A DNA stretch of 10,127 nt from the NCBI GenBank assembly GCA_016210785.1, contig JACQTN010000366.1:1-10127 (forward strand), written 5' to 3'. The position numbers and the translations under genes were made by a program. Shown in pieces: positions 1 to 5,351 of this stretch (positions are counted from its first letter, which is position 1; each line of letters starts with the position of its first letter). The notes below the pieces were generated by a model. The model worked only from the letters and a program-made list of their open reading frames with translations. It had not been told where the DNA came from and made no database searches. This stretch comes from Armatimonadota bacterium. Its GTDB lineage: Bacteria > Sysuimicrobiota > Sysuimicrobiia > Sysuimicrobiales > JACQTN01.

Positions 1-2
1 AG

Positions 3-272
3 GCCGACCTGATCGACGTGCGCGAACAGTGGGAGTGGGACCAGGCCCGCATCCCCGGCGCGCGCCTGATCCCCAAGGGCCAGGTGCCGTCGCGCACGCA
101 CGAGCTAAACCCGCAGCGTACCCTGGTGATCCACTGCGCCTCCGGGCAACGCAGCGCCGACGTCACGCGCCTGCTGCTCGAGAAAGGCTACCCCCGGGTC
201 TTCAACCTGGCCGGCGGGATCATCGCCTGGATGAACCTCCAGCTTCCGGTCGAACTGGGGCCGAAGAGCTGA
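3..272 (+). CDS. Rhodanese-like sulfurtransferase domain, 5'-truncated
   Basis: The reading frame is open from base 3 to the TGA at 270-272, giving 89 visible residues; the start lies outside the window. The visible part is a near-complete rhodanese fold: an N-terminal LIDVREQWEWDQARIPGA strand-and-turn, typical of single-domain rhodaneses, then the active-site loop HCASGQRS with the persulfide-forming Cys encoded at 135-137 in a CxxGxR arrangement. It ends with the NLAGGIIAWM segment seen near the end of this domain. Such proteins move sulfane sulfur between donors and thiol or cyanide acceptors. Only a few missing N-terminal residues would be needed for a stand-alone domain, but it may equally be the last domain of a longer protein, for example a beta-lactamase-fold or ArsR fusion. 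It lies 47 bp upstream of a dehydrogenase on the same strand and is probably co-transcribed with it. The domain call is secure; the substrate is unknown. Confidence 0.9.
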   Translation, partial: ADLIDVREQWEWDQARIPGARLIPKGQVPSRTHELNPQRTLVIHCASGQRSADVTRLLLEKGYPRVFNLAGGIIAWMNLQLPVELGPKS

Positions 273-287
273 CGGGCGGCGCGGAGC

Positions 288-314
288 GGCGTCGGGACAG
301 GAAGGCGTCGGGAC
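288..314 (+). repeat. 11-bp direct repeat in a short intergenic gap
   Basis: The sequence GGCGTCGGGAC occurs at 288-298 and again at 304-314, a 16-bp period, between the rhodanese stop and the dehydrogenase start. It covers much of the 47-bp gap. It may be a small slippage duplication or a tandem protein-binding site; nothing else supports a function. The gap lacks a well-spaced Shine-Dalgarno: an AGGAAGG lies about 15 bases before the ATG, which is too far. Confidence 0.5.
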
Positions 315-319
315 GGCGG

Positions 320-1357
320 ATGCGGCAGGCTGTCCTCCTGGAACCGGGGAGGATCGAGGTCCGCGAGGTTCCGATCCCGGCGCCCGGGCCAGGCGAGGTG
401 CTGCTCCGGGTGCGGACTGCGCTGACGTGCGGCACCGACCTCAAGACGTTCCGCCGCGGGCATCCCAAACTCCCCTTCGGTCCGTTCGGGCACGAGTGCG
501 CCGGGGACGCGGCGGGCCTTGGCGCGGGCGTGACGTGGGTGCGCGAGGGTGACGCCGTGGTGCCGCTGCCCACGGCGCCGTGCGGGGCCTGCCCGCCGTG
601 CCGCGCCGGCCGCGAGAATCTCTGCGAGCGTCTCTTCGACGAGATGGTGCTGGGCGCCTACGCCGACTACCTGCTGATCCGCCCCCGGGTCGCGGCGGTC
701 CATCTCCTTCCCAAACCCGCCTCGCGTTCCTATATCGAGAGCGCGTTCCTGGAACCGCTGGCCTGCGTGGTCCACGGGTGGCGGCGGCTCCCGGAAGAGG
801 CGTGCGGGACCCTGGCCGTGGTCGGCCTGGGCACCATTGGACTCCTCTTCATCCTGATGGCCCGACGTCACGGGGCGCGAGTGCTGGCCGTGGGGCGGCG
901 CGCGGACCGGCTGCGCCTGGCGGCGGCGCTGGGCGCGGACGCGGTGGTGGACGCCGAGAGCGCGGACGCGGCGGCGGCGCTGGCCTCCCTGACCGGCGGG
1001 CGCGGGCCTACTACCGTGATCGAGTGCACGGGTGATCCCGCGGTGTGGGAGGCCGGCGCGGCCTGGGCGGTCAAGGGGGGCACCGTGCTGCTGTTCAGCG
1101 GACTGCGCGGCGGCACCCGGGTCTCCTACGATGCGGCGCGCCTGCACTATGACGAGGTGACCCTGACCGGCGCCTTCCATTATCGTCCCGACGACGCCCG
1201 GGAGGCGCACCGTCTCCTGGCCACGGGCGAGATCGCCGTGCGCCCGCTGGTGACCGCCGTCCGCCCGCTGGATGAGATCACCGGCATCTTCGCGGCGCTG
1301 GACCGCGGGCAGGGCATCAAGTACGCCGTGACGCCGGAGGATGCCGCGTGGATCTAG
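320..1357 (+). CDS. Zinc-dependent medium-chain alcohol/polyol dehydrogenase (first of pair)
   Basis: This 345-residue protein has the usual length of the zinc MDR (alcohol, sorbitol, threonine dehydrogenase) superfamily. Such enzymes oxidise a hydroxyl to a carbonyl, or the reverse, with NAD(P) in the cytoplasm. The N-terminal GroES-like half has catalytic zinc ligands C37 (TCGTDLKTF), H58 and E59 (GHE). Structural zinc cysteines are C88, C91, C94 and C102. FLEPLACVVHG (143-153) is the conserved glutamate segment before the nucleotide fold. The Rossmann half has GLGTIG at 169-174. After the second beta strand the residues are G192-R193-R194 rather than an acidic residue, which in this family suggests NADP(H). 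The ATG at 320 matches the family N-terminus; longer in-frame starts would run into the rhodanese region. The stop overlaps the next gene by 10 bp. The substrate cannot be told from sequence. Confidence 0.93.
   Translation: MRQAVLLEPGRIEVREVPIPAPGPGEVLLRVRTALTCGTDLKTFRRGHPKLPFGPFGHECAGDAAGLGAGVTWVREGDAVVPLPTAPCGACPPCRAGRENLCERLFDEMVLGAYADYLLIRPRVAAVHLLPKPASRSYIESAFLEPLACVVHGWRRLPEEACGTLAVVGLGTIGLLFILMARRHGARVLAVGRRADRLRLAAALGADAVVDAESADAAAALASLTGGRGPTTVIECTGDPAVWEAGAAWAVKGGTVLLFSGLRGGTRVSYDAARLHYDEVTLTGAFHYRPDDAREAHRLLATGEIAVRPLVTAVRPLDEITGIFAALDRGQGIKYAVTPEDAAWI
1336..1340 (+). promoter_or_regulatory. Shine-Dalgarno GGAGG fixing the GTG start of the second dehydrogenase
   Basis: GGAGG lies seven bases before the GTG at 1348 and inside the coding end of the previous gene. 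It supports the non-ATG start and the 10-bp gene overlap, implying coupled translation. Confidence 0.75.
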
Positions 1358-2394
1358 ACGCACGCCCCCGGTCCACGCGCGCCGTGGTCTACTACGACGC
1401 GGACGACCTGCGGCTGGAGGAGGTTCCACTGCCTTCCCTCGGCGAAGGCGAGTTGCTGGTGCGCATCCGCGCCTGCGGCCTCTGCCCCGGCGAGGCCATG
1501 GGCTGGTACATGCGGAAAAAGGCCCCGCTGGTGCCTGGTCACGAGCCGGTGGCGGACGTGGTCGCGGCGGGGGCGCGCGTCGAAGGGTTCCGTCCCGGGA
1601 CACGCGTCTTCGTCCATCACCACGCACCGTGCATGCGGTGCCGGGCGTGCCGGCGCGGCGATCACGTGCAATGTGCCACCTGGCGTCCCCGACGGCTGCT
1701 TCCCGGCGCCCTGGCCGAGTTCGCGGTGGTGCAGGCTCCAGCCGTGCAGGCCGACACTCTTGCCGTCCCGCCGGACATGAACGACGAGGTTGCCACCTTC
1801 GTCGAGCCCCTGGCGTGCGTGGTGAAGTCGCTGCGGCGCGCCGGCTTGCGCGCCGGAGATCGCGTGCTGGTCCTGGGCCTGGGCGTGATGGGCCTGCTGC
1901 ACCTGTTGCTGGCGCGCCGGTGGGGCGCGGAGACCGTGATCGGGGTGGACCGCGTCACCTCGCGGCTGGCGCGGGCCCAGGCCCTGGGCGCTGACGCCGT
2001 GGTCGACGTGGATCGGGTCTGGCCACCCGATGCCGTGCGCGCGGCCACCGGCGGGGATGGCGCGGACATCGTCGTCGTGGGGCCGGGCAGCGTGGAGGCC
2101 ATCCAGCTCGGGATGGAGTGCGTGGCGCCGGGCGGAACCCTGGTCCTGTTCACTCCCACGCCGCCGGAGGTCGCCTGGCCCGTCAACGTGCACGACATGT
2201 ACTTCAAGGAAGTGCGGGTGGTTCCTAGTTACTCGGCCGGGCCGGTGGAAACGAGGGAGGCGCTGGACCTGCTGGCCGGTGGGCTCCCCGTCGCCTCCCT
2301 GGTTACACACCGCTTTTCCCTGCAGCAGGTCTCGGAGGGATACCGTCTGGTGGCGGAGGCGAAGGAGGCGTTGAAGGTGGTGATCGTCCCGTGA
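1348..2394 (+). CDS. Zinc-dependent medium-chain alcohol/polyol dehydrogenase (second of pair)
   Basis: This 348-residue zinc MDR dehydrogenase is a distant paralogue of the gene before it. Catalytic zinc ligands are C46, H65 and E66 (PGHEP). The loop after the Cys reads CPGE instead of the common CGTD, so an acidic residue is kept but the flanking residues differ. Structural zinc cysteines are C95, C98, C101 and C109, preceded by three consecutive His (90-92). FVEPLACVVK (151-160) precedes the Rossmann fold with GLGVMG at 177-182. D201 at the end of the second beta strand (GVDR) is the residue that normally binds the adenosine ribose and points to NAD(H), unlike the G-R-R of the upstream paralogue. 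It begins with GTG after a well-spaced GGAGG, and its stop overlaps the cupin start by 4 bp. The substrate is unknown; a sugar or polyol is a reasonable guess. Confidence 0.93.
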   Translation: MDLDARPRSTRAVVYYDADDLRLEEVPLPSLGEGELLVRIRACGLCPGEAMGWYMRKKAPLVPGHEPVADVVAAGARVEGFRPGTRVFVHHHAPCMRCRACRRGDHVQCATWRPRRLLPGALAEFAVVQAPAVQADTLAVPPDMNDEVATFVEPLACVVKSLRRAGLRAGDRVLVLGLGVMGLLHLLLARRWGAETVIGVDRVTSRLARAQALGADAVVDVDRVWPPDAVRAATGGDGADIVVVGPGSVEAIQLGMECVAPGGTLVLFTPTPPEVAWPVNVHDMYFKEVRVVPSYSAGPVETREALDLLAGGLPVASLVTHRFSLQQVSEGYRLVAEAKEALKVVIVP

Positions 2395-2966
2395 CCGACG
2401 AGAAGGGCGGAGGCCCGGGGCAGCCGGCGGGCGGGCCGCGCGACAGGGCGGCAGGCCCGCGTCCCATCCTGTCCCGCTTCAACCCGCGGGACTTCACGTG
2501 GGAAGGCGTGCCCCCCGGCGCCTACCGGCCGCCGGACGCCGGGGTAAAGACGCCGGCGTGGCAGGGCGTCACCCGGCACACCCTGGTGGGTCGCCGCGGA
2601 GAGCCGACCGCCTTCCACCTGCGCTACTTCCAAATCCAGCCCGGCGGATACTCAAATCTGGAGAAGCACCGGCACGCCCACGCCGTGGTGATTCTGCGCG
2701 GGTGCGGGCGCGCCCTCGTGGGCGAGGAAATCTACCAGGTGGCCCCCTACGATTTCGTCTTCGTCCCGCCGCTGGTGCCGCACCAGTTCATCAACGACGG
2801 CGAAGAGCCCTTCGGATTCCTGTGCCCCGTGGACGCCGAACGCGATCCCCCGCAGCCCGTGGCCCCGGGAGAGGCGACGCGTGCGGGCCGGGCCTTTGAC
2901 AAACGCAAGTCGCCTCTGTACAATCGTACGGGAAAGAGGCGCCGCACGACGGAGGGCGAGCCATGA
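2391..2966 (+). CDS. Single-domain cupin (cupin_2-like) protein
   Basis: This 191-residue protein has one conserved beta-barrel cupin domain at about residues 75-145. Cupin motif 1 is GGYSNLEKHRHAHAVVILRG, with H93, H95 and a third H97; the usual downstream Glu is not in place. Motif 2 is PYDFVFVPPLVPHQFIN, with the metal-ligand His at H131. A mononuclear metal site is likely, but neither metal nor reaction can be deduced; family members include isomerases, dioxygenases and binding proteins. The first 25 residues are a Gly/Pro/Arg-rich, probably disordered tail, and the last 25 are basic. The GTG start overlaps the dehydrogenase stop (GTGA) and its TGA overlaps the next ATG (ATGA), so it is translationally coupled on both sides. 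Co-location suggests a role with the two dehydrogenases. The 3' end also contains a strong promoter for the next genes, so part of the C-terminal tail sequence may be shaped by that constraint. Confidence 0.85.
   Translation: MTDEKGGGPGQPAGGPRDRAAGPRPILSRFNPRDFTWEGVPPGAYRPPDAGVKTPAWQGVTRHTLVGRRGEPTAFHLRYFQIQPGGYSNLEKHRHAHAVVILRGCGRALVGEEIYQVAPYDFVFVPPLVPHQFINDGEEPFGFLCPVDAERDPPQPVAPGEATRAGRAFDKRKSPLYNRTGKRRRTTEGEP
2896..2924 (+). promoter_or_regulatory. Consensus sigma70/sigmaA promoter for the Fe-S assembly genes
   Basis: TTGACA at 2896-2901 is a perfect -35 box. It is followed after exactly 17 bases by TACAAT at 2919-2924, one mismatch from the -10 consensus. The stretch is clearly AT-richer than its surroundings. 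Transcription would begin near 2931, leaving a leader of about 30 nt with GGAGG at 2951-2955 seven bases before the ATG at 2963. The promoter is wholly inside the coding end of the cupin gene. I infer housekeeping expression of the Fe-S genes independent of the upstream operon. Confidence 0.85.
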
Positions 2967-3352
2967 TCAGTGTGACCGAGCGCGCCGCCGGGAAGCTGCG
3001 CGAGATCCTCGTCCAGCAGGACGATCCCGAACTCAGCCTGCGCCTGTTCATCACGCGCGGCGGGTGCGAGGGGTTCAGCTACGGCATGGCGTTCGACAAG
3101 GAGCGCCAGCTGGACGATCTGCTGGTGGAGGCGCACGGGGTGCGGGTGCTGGTGGATCCTGAGAGCCTCCGCGTCCTGCGCGGGGCCCAGATCGACTACG
3201 TGCAGGGCGCGATGGGGGAGGGATTTGCCATCCGCAACCCCAACGCCGTCGCCACCTGCGGGTGCGGTCACTCCTTCACCACCAAGGACGACCCGGGCGA
3301 GGCCCAGCCGTGCGACCAGGAAGACGAGACGCAGGCCGGGGCGCGGTCGTAG
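2963..3352 (+). CDS. A-type iron-sulfur cluster carrier (HesB/IscA/ErpA family)
   Basis: This 129-residue protein of the HesB/IscA family binds and delivers Fe-S clusters to cytoplasmic apoproteins. The three cluster-binding cysteines are C35 (RGGCEGFSYG) and C99 and C101 (TCGCGHSF), the same numbering as in E. coli IscA. The domain covers residues 1-106. A polar, acidic tail of about 23 residues with an extra C117 follows; such tails vary within the family. The ATG is well placed after GGAGG. It overlaps the cupin stop by 4 bp but has its own promoter. It is followed after 29 bp by a NifU-like gene, a typical Fe-S biogenesis pairing. No cysteine desulfurase or IscU/SufU scaffold is visible here. 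The family is certain; whether it acts as IscA, SufA or ErpA is not decidable, so no symbol is given. Confidence 0.95.
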   Translation: MISVTERAAGKLREILVQQDDPELSLRLFITRGGCEGFSYGMAFDKERQLDDLLVEAHGVRVLVDPESLRVLRGAQIDYVQGAMGEGFAIRNPNAVATCGCGHSFTTKDDPGEAQPCDQEDETQAGARS

Positions 3353-3381
3353 GGCGCCCACGGAGATCGGGAGGCGCGACG

Positions 3382-3648
3382 ATGGACCAGGTACAGCAGG
3401 CGGAGCAGCGACAGGACAGCGACCTGTGGCAGCGCGTGGACCAGGTGCTGGACATGATCCGTCCGTACATCCAGGCCGACGGCGGCGACATCGAACTGGT
3501 GGACATCTCCGACGGCGTCGTGCAGATCCGCCTGGCCGGAGCCTGCGTGGGGTGCATGCACTCCATGATGACGCTGCAGGCGGGGATCGAGCGCCAGCTC
3601 AAAGAGGCCGTGCCCGAGGTCAAAGCCGTCGAGGCGATGCCTTTCTAA
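3382..3648 (+). CDS. NifU C-terminal-domain (Nfu-type) Fe-S protein
   Basis: This small 88-residue protein is essentially one NifU C-terminal domain. It has IRPYIQADGGDIELVDI at residues 26-42, then the cluster-binding CVGC (C55 and C58), then a helix rich in Met and Gln and the closing VPEVKAVEAMPF. Nfu proteins hold a labile [4Fe-4S] cluster at the interface of a dimer and hand it to target enzymes. The ATG at 3382 is chosen because GGGAGG sits seven bases upstream at 3369-3374 and because the conserved domain begins soon after; the frame is open further upstream but overlaps the A-type carrier gene. The first 14 residues are Gln/Asp-rich. It is the last gene of the unit that begins at the 2896 promoter and ends at the terminator after it. 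Confidence in the family is high. Confidence 0.94.
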   Translation: MDQVQQAEQRQDSDLWQRVDQVLDMIRPYIQADGGDIELVDISDGVVQIRLAGACVGCMHSMMTLQAGIERQLKEAVPEVKAVEAMPF

Positions 3649-3681
3649 GGAGGCGCGAGCCTCGGCGGGGCGGAGCGATCG

Positions 3682-3698
3682 GTCACCGGTACGGTGAC
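3682..3698 (+). other. Short perfect hairpin upstream of the terminator
   Basis: GTCACCG (3682-3688) and CGGTGAC (3692-3698) form a 7-bp stem with a 3-base loop. Its last two bases are shared with the first two bases of the terminator stem, so the two hairpins sit back to back. It may stabilise the 3' end or slow polymerase. Confidence 0.5.
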
Positions 3699-3731
3699 GC
3701 ACAGCCCCTCCTTCGAGGGGCTGTGCGTTTT
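3697..3731 (+). terminator. Rho-independent terminator of the Fe-S unit
   Basis: ACGCACAGCCCCTC (3697-3710) and GAGGGGCTGTGCGT (3715-3728) are perfectly complementary, giving a 14-bp stem with a CTTC loop, followed directly by TTTT at 3728-3731. The minus strand lacks a T-run after the stem, so it acts on + strand transcripts. It closes the IscA-type/NifU-type unit and separates it from rtcB. Confidence 0.92.
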
Positions 3732-3862
3732 CAGTCTCACCCGGTCCAGGCGGGGACGCCGGGCGCGCGTCAAATGCGGTACACTGTAGGCTGAGATCCG
3801 CCCTCCTGACCTCCGCCCGTGCGGCCGCCGGGCGGGGCCGTCGCGACGACCGGCAGGGGCGG
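3732..3862 (+). promoter_or_regulatory. rtcB leader and probable promoter region
   Basis: This 131-bp stretch follows the terminator and must hold the promoter for rtcB. The best -10 candidate is TACACT at 3780-3785, in a local AT-richer patch, but I find no matching -35 at 16-18 bp. The leader also contains a GC-rich hairpin: 3811-3819 pairs with 3829-3837 (9 bp including one G-U pair, 9-base loop), ending 25 bases before the start codon. No known riboswitch or small ORF is recognised. Confidence 0.35.
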
Positions 3863-5335
3863 ATGGTGATTGCCATGGCGAAGACGTGGAATCGCATCAT
3901 CCGCAAGATCGACGACTACCGCTGGGAGATCCCCCAGGACTACAAGCCCGGCATGCGGGTACCGGGTCTGGTCTACGCCGACGAGGCGATGCTCCGGCAG
4001 ATCTCGGAGGAGCAGGCCCTGGAGCAGGTCGCCAACGTCGCCACGCTGCCCGGCATCGTCGGCCGCTCGCTGGCGATGCCGGACATCCACTGGGGCTACG
4101 GGTTCCCCGTGGGCGGCGTGGCGGCCATGCGCCTGGACGACGGCGTGATCAGCCCCGGCGGCGTCGGCTATGACATCAACTGTGGCGTGCGCCTGGTCCG
4201 CACCACCCTCGCCGAGGAGGACCTCCGGCCCAAGCTGGAAGACCTGGTGGCCCACGTCTTCTCGGGCGTCCCCTCGGGGGTGGGATCGACCGGCCGCGTG
4301 AGGGTCGACATGAAGGAGATCGACCAGGTGCTGGCGCGGGGCGCGCGCTGGGCGGTGGAGAAGGGTTACGGATTCGCGGAGGACCTGGAGGTCACCGAGG
4401 CCGGCGGCGCCCTGCGGGAGGCGGATCCGGAGGCGGTGAGCCCGCACGCGAAGCAGCGCGGGCGGTCGCAGATCGGCACCCTGGGGTCGGGCAACCACTT
4501 CCTGGAGATCCAGGTGGTGGATCAGATTCACGACGCGGACGCGGCGTCCATCATGGGGATCGACCAGGTGGGCCAGGTCGTGGTCTTCATCCACAGCGGT
4601 TCCCGCGGGCTGGGCCACCAGGTGTGCACGGACCACCTGCGGGTGTGCGAGCGGTCCATGAGCCGGTACGGGATCAAGCTTCCCGACCGGCAGCTCGCCT
4701 GCGTGCCCATCGACTCGCCGGAGGGGCGCGACTACTTCGGCGCCATGTGCGCGGCCGCCAACTTCGCGTGGGCCAACCGCCAGATGATGACCCACTGGGT
4801 GCGCGAGGCGTTCGGGCAGGTCTTCCGGCGCGGTCCGCGCGATTTGGGCATGTCGTTGATCTACGACGTGGCCCACAATATCGCCAAGATCGAGGAGTAC
4901 GAAGTGGAGGGACGCAGGATGCGGTTGTGCGTGCACCGCAAGGGCGCCACGCGGGCGTTCCCGCCGGGCCACCCGGAGGTCCCGGCCCGCTACCGCGGCA
5001 CGGGGCAGCCGGTCTTCGTGCCCGGCGACATGGGCCGCTACTCCTTCATCGCCGTGGGCACCCGCAAGGCCATGGAGGAGAGCTTCGGGTCCACCTGCCA
5101 CGGGGCCGGTCGCGTGATGGGGCGGTCGGCGGCCAAGCGGACCCTGCATAACGTGGACGTCGCGGAGGAACTCCGCCGGCGTGGCATCATCGTGCGGGCG
5201 CAGGACCCCCACCTGCTGGCAGAGGAGGCTTCCCTCGCGTACAAGGACGTCGCCGACGTGGTCGGCGTGTGCCACAACGCCGGCATCAGCCGGCGCGTGG
5301 TGCGCACGCGGCCGCTGGGTGTGGTGAAGGGCTGA
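3863..5335 (+). CDS. rtcB: RtcB-type RNA 3'-phosphate/5'-OH ligase
   Basis: This 490-residue protein is a full-length RtcB, the GTP- and Mn-dependent ligase that joins RNA 3'-phosphate or 2',3'-cyclic phosphate ends to 5'-OH ends in RNA repair or tRNA splicing. All active-site residues are visible: D104 and C107 (GYDINCGVR), H212 (GSGNHFLEI), H244 (IHSGSRGLGH), H338 (DVAHNIAKIEEYE) and the guanylated H413 (STCHGAGR). KGATRAFPPGHPEVP and GDMGRYSF are further family hallmarks. No intein interrupts it. The start is ambiguous: the ATG at 3863 is used; GTG at 3866 is better spaced from AGGGG at 3854-3858; ATG at 3875 gives MAKTWNRIIRKIDDYRWEIP, which resembles typical family N-termini. No archease gene, the usual RtcB activator, is next to it; instead an acyl-CoA dehydrogenase follows after 16 bp. 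Confidence 0.97.
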   Translation: MVIAMAKTWNRIIRKIDDYRWEIPQDYKPGMRVPGLVYADEAMLRQISEEQALEQVANVATLPGIVGRSLAMPDIHWGYGFPVGGVAAMRLDDGVISPGGVGYDINCGVRLVRTTLAEEDLRPKLEDLVAHVFSGVPSGVGSTGRVRVDMKEIDQVLARGARWAVEKGYGFAEDLEVTEAGGALREADPEAVSPHAKQRGRSQIGTLGSGNHFLEIQVVDQIHDADAASIMGIDQVGQVVVFIHSGSRGLGHQVCTDHLRVCERSMSRYGIKLPDRQLACVPIDSPEGRDYFGAMCAAANFAWANRQMMTHWVREAFGQVFRRGPRDLGMSLIYDVAHNIAKIEEYEVEGRRMRLCVHRKGATRAFPPGHPEVPARYRGTGQPVFVPGDMGRYSFIAVGTRKAMEESFGSTCHGAGRVMGRSAAKRTLHNVDVAEELRRRGIIVRAQDPHLLAEEASLAYKDVADVVGVCHNAGISRRVVRTRPLGVVKG

Positions 5336-5351
5336 GGCGACGAAAGGCGCC

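Noticed and set aside
188..1627. 479-codon open frame on the minus strand opposite the dehydrogenases
   Set aside because: It lies antisense to two genes with complete zinc and Rossmann motifs; its translation is Arg/Gly/Ala/His-rich without recognisable domains, as expected from high-GC shadow frames.
2963..3648. A nitrogen-fixation (nif) context for the HesB/NifU-like genes
   Set aside because: Both are short housekeeping-type Fe-S carriers with no nif structural genes, NifU scaffold domain or NifS nearby.
3647..3653. Perfect Shine-Dalgarno AAGGAGG directly after the NifU-like stop codon
   Set aside because: No start codon follows at 5-10 bases; the nearest GTG (3694) is about 40 bases away inside the hairpins. 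It is most likely chance.
3694..3789. Possible small ORF starting at GTG 3694 and running through the terminator
   Set aside because: It begins within the terminator structure, has no spaced ribosome site and encodes an unremarkable Arg-rich peptide.
3770..5275. 501-codon minus-strand open frame opposite rtcB
   Set aside because: It is a compositional shadow of rtcB, which has every catalytic residue; the antisense product is His/Asp/Val-rich with no known motif.
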